From positions 1 through 64,000 of the forward strand of contig NZ_MDHN01000024.1 of NCBI RefSeq assembly GCF_001757105.1: DNA of 64,000 bases, read 5' to 3'. The translations under genes and the position numbers were made by a program. Shown in pieces: positions 9,238 to 18,743 of the stretch (position 1 is its first letter; each line of letters starts with the position of its first letter). The notes below the pieces were generated by a model that did no database searches, had not been told where the DNA came from, and saw only the letters and a program-made list of their open reading frames with translations. Source of the DNA: Alteromonas confluentis. Its GTDB lineage: Bacteria > Pseudomonadota > Gammaproteobacteria > Enterobacterales > Alteromonadaceae.

Positions 9238-10426
9238 GAGCTACCCTCCGCTTAATATTGCTTTGCGCGACGAAATAGTCGAACAGTGGTGCCCACAGGT
9301 TGGCGAACAGAATTGCCAACATTACACCTTCTGGGAAGGCCGGGTTAAGCACACGAACAAGTACGGTCATGAAACCGATGAAGATACCGTAAGCCCACTT
9401 ACCTTGATTGGTAAATGATGCAGATACCGGATCAGTCGCCATGAAGAACATTGCGAAAGCCAGACCGCCGACAACAAAGTGCCAGTGCGCAGGCATTGCA
9501 AACATTGGGTTGGTGTCGCTGCCGATCATGTTCAGTAAGGTTGCGAAGAACGCTACACCCACCGCTACACCCGCAACAATTCGCCAGCTGGCAATGCGCA
9601 TGTAGATGATAAACAGGCCACCCAGCATAATTGCTAAGGTTGACGTTTCACCTGAAGAGCCTTGAATGAAACCAAAGAAGTGATCCCACCATGCCGCTGT
9701 ATCAGAGAAGTCGTAGCCAGTCGTTGCCGCTTGACCCAGGGTAGTTGCACCTGAGTAACCGTCAGCCGCTACCCATACTTTGTCACCAGACATTGCTGCT
9801 GGATATGCGAAGTAAAGGAATGCACGACCTGCCAGAGCAGGATTAAGGAAGTTACGACCTGTACCACCAAAGACTTCTTTAGCGATAACCACACCGAAGG
9901 TAATACCCAGTGCAACCTGCCACAGAGGCACAGTAGCTGGCATTGTCAGTGCGAACAGTACAGATGTTACGAAGAAGCCTTCGTTTACTTCGTGCTTACG
10001 TACAGAAGCAAACAGTACTTCCCAGAAACCACCTACCGCGAACGTTACCGCGTAGATAGGCAACCAGAAGCAGGCACCGTAGAAGAACAGACCCAGGCCA
10101 CTGGCGTTAGCGATATCGCCGCCCAGCGCAGTGAACAGGCCAGCCTGCCATGAATCTGGCAGAGATGCACCGCCAGCAATAGCGTCTTGCGCTTGCAGGC
10201 CGATGTTATACATACCGAAGAACATTGCCGGGAAAGTCGCGATCCACACCATAATCATGATGCGTTTCAGATCGATACTGTCACGTACGTGTGTACCGGC
10301 TTTGTTAACCATACCAGGAGTGTAGAAGATGGTTGCAGCTGCTTCGTACAGGGCATACCACTTTTCGTACTTTCCACCTGGCTCGAAATTTGGTTCGATT
10401 TTTTCCAGATAGGCTTTTAAACCCAT
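9227..10426 (-). CDS. nqrB: Na+-translocating NADH:quinone reductase subunit B, covalent FMN protein
   Basis: A 399-residue membrane subunit with about ten helices, central to sodium transport and carrying covalent FMN and riboflavin in the family. The ApbE target motif [10 protein letters not shown] gives acceptor T228. It is preceded by nqrA (3 bp gap) and overlaps nqrC. Confidence 0.97.
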   Translation of the reverse strand: MGLKAYLEKIEPNFEPGGKYEKWYALYEAAATIFYTPGMVNKAGTHVRDSIDLKRIMIMVWIATFPAMFFGMYNIGLQAQDAIAGGASLPDSWQAGLFTALGGDIANASGLGLFFYGACFWLPIYAVTFAVGGFWEVLFASVRKHEVNEGFFVTSVLFALTMPATVPLWQVALGITFGVVIAKEVFGGTGRNFLNPALAGRAFLYFAYPAAMSGDKVWVAADGYSGATTLGQAATTGYDFSDTAAWWDHFFGFIQGSSGETSTLAIMLGGLFIIYMRIASWRIVAGVAVGVAFFATLLNMIGSDTNPMFAMPAHWHFVVGGLAFAMFFMATDPVSASFTNQGKWAYGIFIGFMTVLVRVLNPAFPEGVMLAILFANLWAPLFDYFVAQSNIKRRVARVG

Positions 10427-10429
10427 GAC

Positions 10430-11767
10430 TTAACCCTCTTTCTCAATAGTGGTCAGACAGTTACGCAGAATTGGACCGTAGCTGTATTTGCCAGGGCACA
10501 CATAGGTACACAGCGCTAAATCTTCTTCGTCCAACTCCAAACAACCCATAGCCTGAGCACTGTCGGTGTCGCCTGCAATCAGGTCACGCAGTAACAGTGT
10601 TGGAAGAATATCCAGAGGCATAACACGCTCGTAGTTACCGATTGGTACCATAGAACGTTCTGAACCGTTGGTAGTGGTAGTCATGTCGAAATCTTTGCTA
10701 CCCAGGTGACCCAGATAAGCACGGGTAACTGAGTGCTTGTCTGAACCAGGAGTGATCCAGCCAAGGAATTTCTTCTCACGACCTTCCATCAGTGCAGACA
10801 CCTGTAGGTGATAGCGACCAAGGAAACCATGAACACCGCGTGCAGTGGTACCGTTCAATACAGAACCAGAAACCGTGCGCACTTCACCATCGTTAAGCTC
10901 GCCGGCAGTCAGTTCAGCGATATCTGCACCCAGTAACGTACGTACCAGGCGAGGATTTTTCGCTGCAGGACCAGCCAGAGAAACAACGCGACGGTTATCA
11001 ACTTCACCCGTAGTAACAAATGCGCCGAAAGCTAATACGTCCTGGTAGTTAATTGACCAGACGATTTTCTTCGCACCTGCCGAATCTAAGTAATGAATGT
11101 GCGTACCAGCGAGGCCTGCCGGGTGTGGACCACCGAACTCTTCAACTTCAACGGCTGCGTCGCCGGTAGATACTGAAGCACCTGCTGCTTTACACACGTA
11201 TACCTTGCCGCCTGACAGTTGCTTAAGCACTTTTAAGCCAGCAACAAAATCGTCGCTACGCTCAGCGATGATTACTGCAGGATCTGCAGCCAGTGGGTTG
11301 GTATCCATTGCGTTAACAAAGATGGATGAAGGAGTAGAACCTACCGCTGGCACTTTACTGAATGGACGGGTGCGTAAAGCAGTCCACAGACCGGAGTCTA
11401 CCAGTGAAGTTTGCAGTTGTTCCTTGGAAGCGTTAGCGATCTGGTCTGCAGCAATTTTATCGAAAGTAACAGCTTCGCTGCCTTCGATTTTAACTACAAC
11501 AGATTGAAGAACACGTTTGGCGCCGCGGTTTACTTCTACCACTTCGCCCGCAGCCGGTGCAGTGAACTTCACGCCTGGATTCTTTTTATCTTCAAAAAGA
11601 ATCTGGCCTTTAGCTACTTTGTCACCAACTTGGACATGCATGGTAGGACGCATGCCAACATATTCTTCTCCCAGAACGGCAACGCGCGTGACAGCAGCTC
11701 CATCGGAGATTTGCTGTTGCGGCGCTCCCTTGATAGGGAGGTCGAGACCTTTCTTGATTTTTATCAT
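10430..11767 (-). CDS. nqrA: Na+-translocating NADH:quinone reductase subunit A
   Basis: A 445-residue ubiquinone-binding subunit, first gene of the nqr operon. The reading frame is open to 11842, but the family N-terminus [14 protein letters not shown] begins at the ATG at 11765-11767, so that start is chosen. The 25 upstream residues have no family match. The ribosome site before this ATG is weak. The interior contains a biotinyl-lipoyl-like barrel region and the C-terminal [16 protein letters not shown] segment typical of NqrA and RnfC relatives. It depends on a long upstream region (11768-12374) for expression. Confidence 0.95.
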   Translation of the reverse strand: MIKIKKGLDLPIKGAPQQQISDGAAVTRVAVLGEEYVGMRPTMHVQVGDKVAKGQILFEDKKNPGVKFTAPAAGEVVEVNRGAKRVLQSVVVKIEGSEAVTFDKIAADQIANASKEQLQTSLVDSGLWTALRTRPFSKVPAVGSTPSSIFVNAMDTNPLAADPAVIIAERSDDFVAGLKVLKQLSGGKVYVCKAAGASVSTGDAAVEVEEFGGPHPAGLAGTHIHYLDSAGAKKIVWSINYQDVLAFGAFVTTGEVDNRRVVSLAGPAAKNPRLVRTLLGADIAELTAGELNDGEVRTVSGSVLNGTTARGVHGFLGRYHLQVSALMEGREKKFLGWITPGSDKHSVTRAYLGHLGSKDFDMTTTTNGSERSMVPIGNYERVMPLDILPTLLLRDLIAGDTDSAQAMGCLELDEEDLALCTYVCPGKYSYGPILRNCLTTIEKEG

Positions 11768-12374
11768 ACGTAATCGCACTACTCTAATAGAAGAACCCTT
11801 ATGCATAACTGCAGCCTGAGCTGCCTGCATGCAGAAGCGCACTTCTTAATCAGGTATCCGTCACCCAAAGTTTTATTGAATTTCCGTTGCAGCGTTCTCA
11901 CCAACCAGTTTCTGGTGGTAAATCTCGATACGTGCCGAGAATATCTTATTATTAGGGCCGTTGTTTTTACTGAAACCAGCCCCATAGCTACTACTGAAGC
12001 GGTGTTGAAGTAAAAACCGGAAGCAGAGAATAAAACGCCCTCTACTTAACTACGGGATTTTAGCATCATCGCAACGCGTTACGCTATGCAAATAATGGAT
12101 AATCCACAATATTTGTTAATTTTTAATATAACTGCAGGTTAATTTTGCAATACACAGGTAACAACCTGCGATGTCAGGCGCTTTTCTAGTGTAGACCATC
12201 TCGGCCTGACTGCTCAGAAAGTGAGCGCGCTATTCACTGGCAGATGCCAATACTTCGGAATGGCTGAAAATACTACCACATTGAATGTGATTTAAATCTA
12301 AGACTTAACGCCTATATTCTGACGTAAAACGCAAAAAAGCCGTCTATCGACGGCTTTATTATAATTTTGTCAGA
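11768..12374. other. Upstream region of the nqr operon
   Basis: A 607-bp stretch with no supported gene. It holds the nqr promoter region (AT-rich at about 12080-12150) and two successive 7-bp inverted repeats: GCAGGTT (12134-12140) with AACCTGC (12163-12169), and GTCAGGC (12173-12179) with GCCTGAC (12204-12210). The fabV terminator sits at the right end. Short open frames here lack ribosome sites and family resemblance. Confidence 0.6.
12331..12357 (-). terminator. Terminator of fabV
   Basis: The minus-strand stem AAAGCCGTC/GACGGCTTT (arms 12349-12357 and 12336-12344, loop of 4) is followed by a T6 tract (12333-12338). It lies 18 bp past the fabV stop codon. Confidence 0.85.
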
Positions 12375-13553
12375 TTACCATTTAACCGCGGTATCAACGT
12401 CGGCTTCGTAATCGACGCCTGGAATATCAAATCCAAATAACTTCAGGAACTCATGATGATATCCGGCGTAATCGCTTAATTCATGGAAGTTATCTTGTGT
12501 TACCTGATCCCACAGCGCCTTGATTTTCGCCTGGGTGGCATCGTTGGTTTCCTTGCCATCCATACGATAACGATTCGCCTCGTCTACCGCACCGGTTTCA
12601 CCGTAAAGGCACTCTGTGTACAAACCAAAGATTTGTTCAATACAACCTTCATGGGTGCCTTCTTCTTTCATCACTTTGTAAATCAGTGAAATGTAAAGCG
12701 GCATAACCGGAATCGCTGAACTCGCCTGGGTAACCAGTGCTTTTAATGAAGACACGTTTGCTTCAACCAGCTTATCAGTGTGCTTTCCGATAATGGCAGC
12801 GGCGGCACGGTCGAGATCTTCTTTCGCCTTACCGATAGTCGCCTGGCCATAGATAGGCCAAGTCAATTCTTTACCGATATACGTATAAGCCGTGGTCTTA
12901 CAACCTTCAGCCAGCACCCCGGCATCGCCGAGGAAATCCATCCAGCGTTCCCAGTCTTCACCGCCCATCACCTTGATGGTGTTGTGAATTTCTTCATCGT
13001 TGGCAGGTTCCAGGGTGACATCGTGCACTTTATCTTTGTCGGTGTCGTAAGTTTTAGTGGTATAGGCCTGGCCTACCGGCTTCAAAGTCGACTTGAAGGT
13101 ATCGCCACTTACCGGGTCGGTACGACGTGGAGAAGCCAGTGAATAAATCACCAGATCAACAGAACCCAAGTCAGTTTTAATTTGTTCAATCACCTGCGCT
13201 TTCATTTCATCTGAAAAGGCATCGCCATTTAAGGTTTTTGCGTACAGACCATTCTGTGCAGCCTGCTGATGAAATGCTGCAGTGTTATACCAGCCCGCTG
13301 TCGCTGTTTTGCGCTCAGTCGGTTCTTTTTCGAAACAAACACCTAAGGTTTTCGCACCATAGCCAAAAGCGGAAGTGATACGTGACGCCAGGCCGTAACC
13401 GGTAGAACAACCGATAACCAACACATTTTTAGGGCCGTCACCAAGGTCGCCCTGCTGACGAACATAATCAATTTGCTCTGCTACTGAAGCAGCACAACCC
13501 GCTGGGTGTGCGTTAGTACAGATAAAGCCTCTGACTTTAGGCTTGATAACCAT
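12375..13553 (-). CDS. fabV: Trans-2-enoyl-ACP/CoA reductase FabV
   Basis: NADH-dependent enoyl reductase of the FabV class (392 residues), catalysing the last step of fatty-acid elongation. This class is generally insensitive to triclosan. The NAD-binding segment is VIGCSTGYGLASR (about 46-58). The FabV active-site signature Y-x8-K is present as Y235 and K244 (PIYGQATIGKAK). The frame is open to 13814, but the family start MVIKPKVRGFICTNAHP lies at 13553 with AAAGGA upstream, so that start is used. A perfect 16-bp palindrome at 13665-13680 lies upstream and may be an operator. Confidence 0.96.
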   Translation of the reverse strand: MVIKPKVRGFICTNAHPAGCAASVAEQIDYVRQQGDLGDGPKNVLVIGCSTGYGLASRITSAFGYGAKTLGVCFEKEPTERKTATAGWYNTAAFHQQAAQNGLYAKTLNGDAFSDEMKAQVIEQIKTDLGSVDLVIYSLASPRRTDPVSGDTFKSTLKPVGQAYTTKTYDTDKDKVHDVTLEPANDEEIHNTIKVMGGEDWERWMDFLGDAGVLAEGCKTTAYTYIGKELTWPIYGQATIGKAKEDLDRAAAAIIGKHTDKLVEANVSSLKALVTQASSAIPVMPLYISLIYKVMKEEGTHEGCIEQIFGLYTECLYGETGAVDEANRYRMDGKETNDATQAKIKALWDQVTQDNFHELSDYAGYHHEFLKLFGFDIPGVDYEADVDTAVKW

Positions 13554-13664
13554 AGTAGTTTTTCCTTTGATAATTGTGCGCGTATTGTAATCGCGTCTGT
13601 GGCATTTACAACTCTGAGCAGATGTCGTGTGAAGATGCCATACAGGCAGGAAGGAAGGAAGCGA

Positions 13665-13680
13665 CAGTGTGTACACACTG
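13665..13680. promoter_or_regulatory. Perfect 16-bp palindrome, candidate operator upstream of fabV
   Basis: CAGTGTGTACACACTG is a perfect palindrome, located 112 bp upstream of the fabV start and 13 bp past the fklB stop. Loop-free perfect palindromes of this size are typical of TetR-family operators. A fatty-acid-responsive repressor is one guess; no regulator gene is adjacent. Confidence 0.45.
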
Positions 13681-13692
13681 CCGCCATGGGGA

Positions 13693-14313
13693 TTAACCCA
13701 GGATGTCGAGTAACTCAACATCGAATACCAGCGTAGAGTAAGGGGCGATCGCGCCGCCTGCACCCTGTTCGCCGTATGCCAGATCGTAAGGAATGTACAG
13801 TTTCCATTTTGCACCTACTGGCATTAACTGCAGTGCTTCAGTCCAGCCGCGGATCACACCGTTTACTGGGAATTCTGCAGGCTGACCGCGCTTGTAAGAG
13901 CTGTCAAATACGCTACCATCAATCAGTGTACCGTGATAATGAACGCGAACCGTGCTGTCTGCAGCAGGCTTGCCACCTTCACCAGCTTCAATAATTTCAT
14001 ATTGCAAACCGCTTTCGGTTACCGTAACTTCATCACGTTCTGCATTTTTTGCAAGGTAAGCGTTACCTTCTTCAATTACCGCTTTGCTTTGCTCAGCTTT
14101 AGCAGCCTGCATGCGTTGGTGAATTTCACCAAATGCGTTGCGCAGCGTGTCGGTATCAACCTGTGAGGCTTGACCATTGAACGCATCGCTCAGACCATCG
14201 AGTACTGCATCTAGAGACAGGCCTTCGAACGGATTGGATTTAAGCTGCTCTCCCATTTGGAAACCAACACCATAGCTTGCTTGCGTTTCAACGCTGGTAT
14301 ATTTATCGGTCAC
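13693..14313 (-). CDS. fklB: FKBP-type peptidyl-prolyl cis-trans isomerase (FklB/FKBP22 type)
   Basis: A peptidyl-prolyl isomerase of 206 residues, the same length as E. coli FklB. An N-terminal dimerisation region (ETQASYGVGFQMGEQL...) leads through a long helix to the FKBP domain (about 115-206: VRVHYHGTLIDGSVFDSS, FPVNGVIRGWTEAL, IPYDLAYGEQG). The frame is open to 14349. The GTG at 14311-14313 has a well-placed AGGAG five bases upstream and matches the usual family N-terminus, so it is preferred. No signal peptide is seen, so it is a cytoplasmic chaperone. Confidence 0.92.
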   Translation of the reverse strand: MTDKYTSVETQASYGVGFQMGEQLKSNPFEGLSLDAVLDGLSDAFNGQASQVDTDTLRNAFGEIHQRMQAAKAEQSKAVIEEGNAYLAKNAERDEVTVTESGLQYEIIEAGEGGKPAADSTVRVHYHGTLIDGSVFDSSYKRGQPAEFPVNGVIRGWTEALQLMPVGAKWKLYIPYDLAYGEQGAGGAIAPYSTLVFDVELLDILG

Positions 14314-14546
14314 ATTGACTCCTGAAAGTAAATTACAAGATTTGTTCATTATTTAGCCGCATTTCGTTACTCAAAGTGCATGCTAAATAACCTGGCACGG
14401 AGTGTATCATATCAGCCTGCAACATGCTTGGGGCTTGGGATTTGTTAAATGAACTTTTCATTAAGGTTTAATTTATAACGGAATGACGTTAGACAAGTTT
14501 AACAATTTTGAAGTATGGTTATGGGCATATACAGTAGGAGGATGCT

Positions 14547-17171
14547 ATGCAATCACACTATGATGCTGAACTTAAAGACACAGTTCGGTACCTGGGGAAA
14601 GTCCTTGGCGAAACCATTCAAGCTGAATTAGGTCAGGAATGGTTAGACCGCATTGAGACCATCAGAAAAGATGGTCGTTCTTCATATCAGGGCGACGCAA
14701 CCTGTAGCGAAAACCTGAAAGAAATTTTCAAAAAACTTTCAGATTCTGATCTTTTGACGGTTGGCCGGGCATTTGCTCAATTCCTGACATTGGGCAATAT
14801 TGCTGAGCAGGAATACAACAGTGCGATGAGCGTAGATGCGTCGTTAGATGCGCTGTTTGAACACCTGGATAAAGCTGATCTCAATGTTGAAAACGTACAG
14901 AAAGCGGTTTCAAAACTCAAAATTGATCTGGTACTCACGGCGCACCCTACCGAGGTGACTCGCCGTACACTCATTCATAAACAGAAAGAGTTAGCACAGT
15001 GCCTGAAGCATATTCACCAAGACACCCTCGAAGATCGTGAGCGCGACCGCGTTGAAACCCGTATTGCAGATTTAATCAGCCAAGCGTGGCATACCGAAGA
15101 AATTCGTTCTGTTCGCCCTACCCCGGTTGATGAAGCGCGTTGGGGCTTCTCCGTTATCGAAAACTCGCTGTGGGAAGCCGTACCTGACTTCCTCCGTGAC
15201 CTCGACGAGCGTTTGCAGTCAGACTACAAAGTCAATCTGCCTCTGGATGCCGCACCGGTTCAGTTTAGCTCCTGGATGGGCGGCGACCGTGATGGTAACC
15301 CGTTTGTAACGTCAAAAGTGACTGAACAGGTATTACTGCTGGCCCGTAAGCGCGCTGCAAAACTGTTTGCATCAGATCTAGACCGTCTACAAGTAGAACT
15401 GTCGATGTTCGATTGTAGCGATGCCCTGCGTGAAGCTGTTGGCGCTGATGCCAACGAACCTTATCGCGCGCTGCTGCGCCCACTGGTTCGCCGCTGTGGT
15501 GAAACCCGCGACGGTATCGCCGATTACCTGGCAGGCAAGAAAGTTGACCAAAGTACCTGGGTTCAGCATAACGATGAGCTGCTTGAGCCTCTGATGCTGT
15601 GCTACGACTCATTAATTGAGTGCGGTATGCCAGTGACAGCCAATGGCTTGCTGCTCGACACTATCCGCCGGGTACAGTGTTTTGGTGTTCACCTGCTGCG
15701 TTTGGACGTACGTCAGGACTCAGAGCGCCATGCAGATGTATTCAGCGAGATTACCCGCTATCTTGGCCTAGGTGACTATGCGCAATGGAGTGAAGCAGAC
15801 AAACAGGCTTTCCTGCTGCGTGAACTTAGCTCTAAGCGCCCACTATTCCCTGCACAGTGGGAAGCGTCTGACGACGTAAAAGAAGTACTCGATACCTGTA
15901 AAGTTATCTCTCAGCACAGTAAAGAAGGTTTCGGTATTTACATCATTTCAATGGCCAGTGAGCCATCTGATGTCATGGCGGTTCAATTACTGTTGAAAGA
16001 GTCAGGTGTAGACTGGCCAATGCCGGTAGCACCTTTATTCGAAACCCTGGATGACCTGAATAACTCGCCTTCAGTTATGCGTAAGCTGCTGTCTATCGAC
16101 TGGTATCGTGGTTACATTAAAGGCCGTCAGTATGTGATGATTGGTTACTCAGACTCTGCTAAAGATGCCGGTGCACTGGCTGCAGGCTGGGCACAGTACG
16201 AATCTCAGGAAGCACTGGTACAAGTTGCCGATGAATTTGAAACCACACTGACACTGTTCCACGGTCGCGGTGGTACGATTGGTCGTGGTGGTCTGCCTGC
16301 ACATGCAGCTATTCATTCACAGCCTCCAGGCTCACTGGAAGGTGGCTTCCGTGTTACCGAACAGGGTGAAACCATCCGCTATAAATTCGGTATGCCAAAA
16401 CTGGCGAAGCAAAGCTTAGGTATTTACGCGTCTGCGATTATTGAAGCCATGCTGTTCCCGCCACCGGAGCCGAAGCCAGAGTGGCGTGAACTTATCATCA
16501 AGATGGCCGCTAATGGTCGTGACAACTACCGCGGCACCGTGCGCGAAGATAAAGACTTCGTACCTTATTTCCGTGTAGCCACGCCAGAGCAAGAGCTGGG
16601 CAAACTGCCGTTAGGTAGCCGTCCTTCTAAGCGTAAACCTCAGGGCGGTATTGAAAGTTTGCGTGCTATCCCGTGGATTTTCGCTTGGGCACAAACCCGT
16701 CTGGTACTGCCCTCCTGGCTTGGCGTAATGCGCGCTATCGATTCTGTGAAGGCAGAGAGCGACGCAACAATCGTGGAAGAAATGTTTGCTGAATGGCCAT
16801 TCTACCGTTCACGTCTGTCTATGCTGGACATGGTGTTTAACAAAGCAGATCCACGAATCAGTGAAGCTTATGACGAGCGCTTGGTACCGGATGAGCTGAA
16901 GCACTTTGGTCAGGCGCTGCGTGACGAGCTGAAAGAAAGTGTGGAATCTCTGCTGGCACTCACCGGTCAGGAAAGCATCATGGACAAAGACCCAATGGGT
17001 AAAGAGTCGATGAATATCCGTGCCGGTTACTTGCAGCCTCTGCATTATCTGCAAATAGAACTGCTGGAACGTATCCGCGCAGCCGGTGACGACGCGCAGA
17101 ATGCGGTACTAGAACGCGCGATGATGGTGACCATTGCCGGTATTGCAATCGGTATGCGCAACACCGGTTAA
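14547..17171 (+). CDS. ppc: Phosphoenolpyruvate carboxylase
   Basis: Anaplerotic enzyme converting PEP and bicarbonate to oxaloacetate, 874 residues, the usual bacterial length. Signature 1, LTAHPTEVTRRT, carries catalytic H133. Signature 2, FHGRGGTIGRGG, is in the C-terminal half, and the protein ends in the conserved GMRNTG. An AGGAGG ribosome site lies 5 bp before the ATG. It is monocistronic with a strong terminator. Confidence 0.98.
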   Translation: MQSHYDAELKDTVRYLGKVLGETIQAELGQEWLDRIETIRKDGRSSYQGDATCSENLKEIFKKLSDSDLLTVGRAFAQFLTLGNIAEQEYNSAMSVDASLDALFEHLDKADLNVENVQKAVSKLKIDLVLTAHPTEVTRRTLIHKQKELAQCLKHIHQDTLEDRERDRVETRIADLISQAWHTEEIRSVRPTPVDEARWGFSVIENSLWEAVPDFLRDLDERLQSDYKVNLPLDAAPVQFSSWMGGDRDGNPFVTSKVTEQVLLLARKRAAKLFASDLDRLQVELSMFDCSDALREAVGADANEPYRALLRPLVRRCGETRDGIADYLAGKKVDQSTWVQHNDELLEPLMLCYDSLIECGMPVTANGLLLDTIRRVQCFGVHLLRLDVRQDSERHADVFSEITRYLGLGDYAQWSEADKQAFLLRELSSKRPLFPAQWEASDDVKEVLDTCKVISQHSKEGFGIYIISMASEPSDVMAVQLLLKESGVDWPMPVAPLFETLDDLNNSPSVMRKLLSIDWYRGYIKGRQYVMIGYSDSAKDAGALAAGWAQYESQEALVQVADEFETTLTLFHGRGGTIGRGGLPAHAAIHSQPPGSLEGGFRVTEQGETIRYKFGMPKLAKQSLGIYASAIIEAMLFPPPEPKPEWRELIIKMAANGRDNYRGTVREDKDFVPYFRVATPEQELGKLPLGSRPSKRKPQGGIESLRAIPWIFAWAQTRLVLPSWLGVMRAIDSVKAESDATIVEEMFAEWPFYRSRLSMLDMVFNKADPRISEAYDERLVPDELKHFGQALRDELKESVESLLALTGQESIMDKDPMGKESMNIRAGYLQPLHYLQIELLERIRAAGDDAQNAVLERAMMVTIAGIAIGMRNTG

Positions 17172-17193
17172 TCCGGTCTTCGCCATAATGAAC

Positions 17194-17222
17194 AAAGCCG
17201 TCGTGAAAACGACGGCTTTTTT
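17194..17222 (+). terminator. Terminator of ppc
   Basis: Stem AAAGCCGTCGT/ACGACGGCTTT with a GAAA tetraloop (17205-17208), followed by T residues to 17222. It begins 22 bp after the ppc stop. Confidence 0.9.
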
Positions 17223-17276
17223 GTATGTTTACATTTAAGGCATTGTCAGCAAGTGCACTAGCTTCTTCCGCTTTTG

Positions 17277-18743
17277 CTACAAAGAGACGGACACTTCACC
17301 AATTTCCCCCTTCCCCACCGCATGTAAAGGCTGTTTCATCAACGCCTCTAAATCGAGCGGGATTTTTTGGTAATTCCGACCACCGTCTTCCCGCGCGACT
17401 TCCACGTTCAGTACAAGTTTAGTCTGTTTTACCGGTTGTCCTTTTTCGTCATACCCGTCCCATAGCACATGCAGCGGCTTATTCTTGCGTGTTGCACCGG
17501 CGAATCCATCAATGAAGTCTTCATGGGTTCTACCTATTTTTCGCCACCACACTCTCAATTCGGTGAGCCAGCGTTGGCTATCACCACGAATTGACAGGCT
17601 TTTAATCAACTGCGCATTCTCGTCGGTTAACCACACAGAAACATAAGGGCCGTGATATTCCGGCACGTTAAAGCGCGGCAAAGTCACATCAATGGTTAAT
17701 GGTTTAACGGCCGTATCGTGCTGATTTTGCCAAAATGCAAAGTAACCCTCAGTAGTGTTCACCCTTCCCTTTTGATCGGTGGTCTTAACCAGCACCTCAG
17801 GCTTATCAACCAGAAAATCGTTAAGTTGCGTGGTAGAACTGACCACGGCCAGTTGCGACACTATCGCGGCATCAAACACATTGGGTGCAACCACGTGGGA
17901 GGTTAAGCCCGACGCAGGCCAGCCATCACTGCTATCCAATACCCCACTTTCTGCGGCCCCTATTACCACCTTGCGGTTAGCAGTGTCTATGATGGCACCG
18001 GAAAACACGTCGTGATGTTCCATTACTGGTTTATCAAACAGCGTCCAGCCAGATGGTGACTTGCCTTCATGGGTTATGGACGTCTTGTTTACCGTAATAG
18101 AAAATGCGCCGTCTTCGCCTACGATTTGCTTAAGATATTTAGTGATTCGGTTAGCGAGTAACGCATCCCCGATAATATCTAAATCCCAGAACGGAGCATC
18201 TGGCATACTCTGCGACATAACCTGCGGCATGATCTGCGGCATTAGCAATTGCGATGGCGCACTTAATGTTACCTTGGTCACTCTGGATGCTCTTGCCAGC
18301 TTCCGCGCTTCTCGACGTTCCAGCGTGCCTTCTCCAGCCACGTACTGATGCCAATACTGATAAAGCGCACCGTTCCGGCAACTCACTTTGCCTTCGGTAA
18401 GATGAAACCAATCCTCGCACTTGGCAAAACCCTCAAAAAGCCATGCAGGCACATCGTGAGCGCCAGGCCGTGATAAGTCGGCTACCAGTTTACTTTGTGG
18501 TGCCAATACTTCCGCGGTGTTTTGCACCAGCTCAACCAACGGCTGTTGCTTAACCTTTTCATGGCCGTTAACCAATTTTATGACAACGTCATAATCTGCT
18601 TGCTGAATATGAAGAGTGTGTGCTGAGTTTGCGAGTGTTGCTGAAGGGATATTTTCTGAAGTGGAGTGAGCGGCCGAGCTTGCCGCCTGTGCAGCAAAAG
18701 CTGCACAGGCACTCCAAACGAATACAATGAAGCTGCGTTTCAT
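17277..18743 (-). CDS. Exported protein with degenerate ApbE-like region and C-terminal DUF2271 domain
   Basis: A 488-residue exported protein with a signal peptide (about 1-20, ending AAQA). The region at about 60-340 resembles the ApbE fold (DLDIIGDALLANRITKYL in place of the flavin-binding DLS-IAKG block; SHVVAPNVFDAAIVSQLAVVS in place of the HxxDPxTG region) but has lost the key ApbE residues, so it is unlikely to be an active transferase. The C-terminal part (about 350-470) is DUF2271. It contains DGFAGATRKN, matching the ApbE flavinylation pattern Dxx(S/T/A)GAT with T418 as possible FMN acceptor. It starts where the EF-hand gene stops (1-bp overlap) and is third in a Fur-linked operon. 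Flavinylation is inferred. Confidence 0.75.
   Translation of the reverse strand: MKRSFIVFVWSACAAFAAQAASSAAHSTSENIPSATLANSAHTLHIQQADYDVVIKLVNGHEKVKQQPLVELVQNTAEVLAPQSKLVADLSRPGAHDVPAWLFEGFAKCEDWFHLTEGKVSCRNGALYQYWHQYVAGEGTLERREARKLARASRVTKVTLSAPSQLLMPQIMPQVMSQSMPDAPFWDLDIIGDALLANRITKYLKQIVGEDGAFSITVNKTSITHEGKSPSGWTLFDKPVMEHHDVFSGAIIDTANRKVVIGAAESGVLDSSDGWPASGLTSHVVAPNVFDAAIVSQLAVVSSTTQLNDFLVDKPEVLVKTTDQKGRVNTTEGYFAFWQNQHDTAVKPLTIDVTLPRFNVPEYHGPYVSVWLTDENAQLIKSLSIRGDSQRWLTELRVWWRKIGRTHEDFIDGFAGATRKNKPLHVLWDGYDEKGQPVKQTKLVLNVEVAREDGGRNYQKIPLDLEALMKQPLHAVGKGEIGEVSVSL

Noticed and set aside
11768-11842. 25-residue N-terminal extension of NqrA
   Set aside because: The family start [11 protein letters not shown] is at 11767 and the extension has no similarity to NqrA N-termini.
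13554-13814. 87-residue N-terminal extension of FabV
   Set aside because: It runs into fklB, while the family start at 13553 has a good ribosome site.
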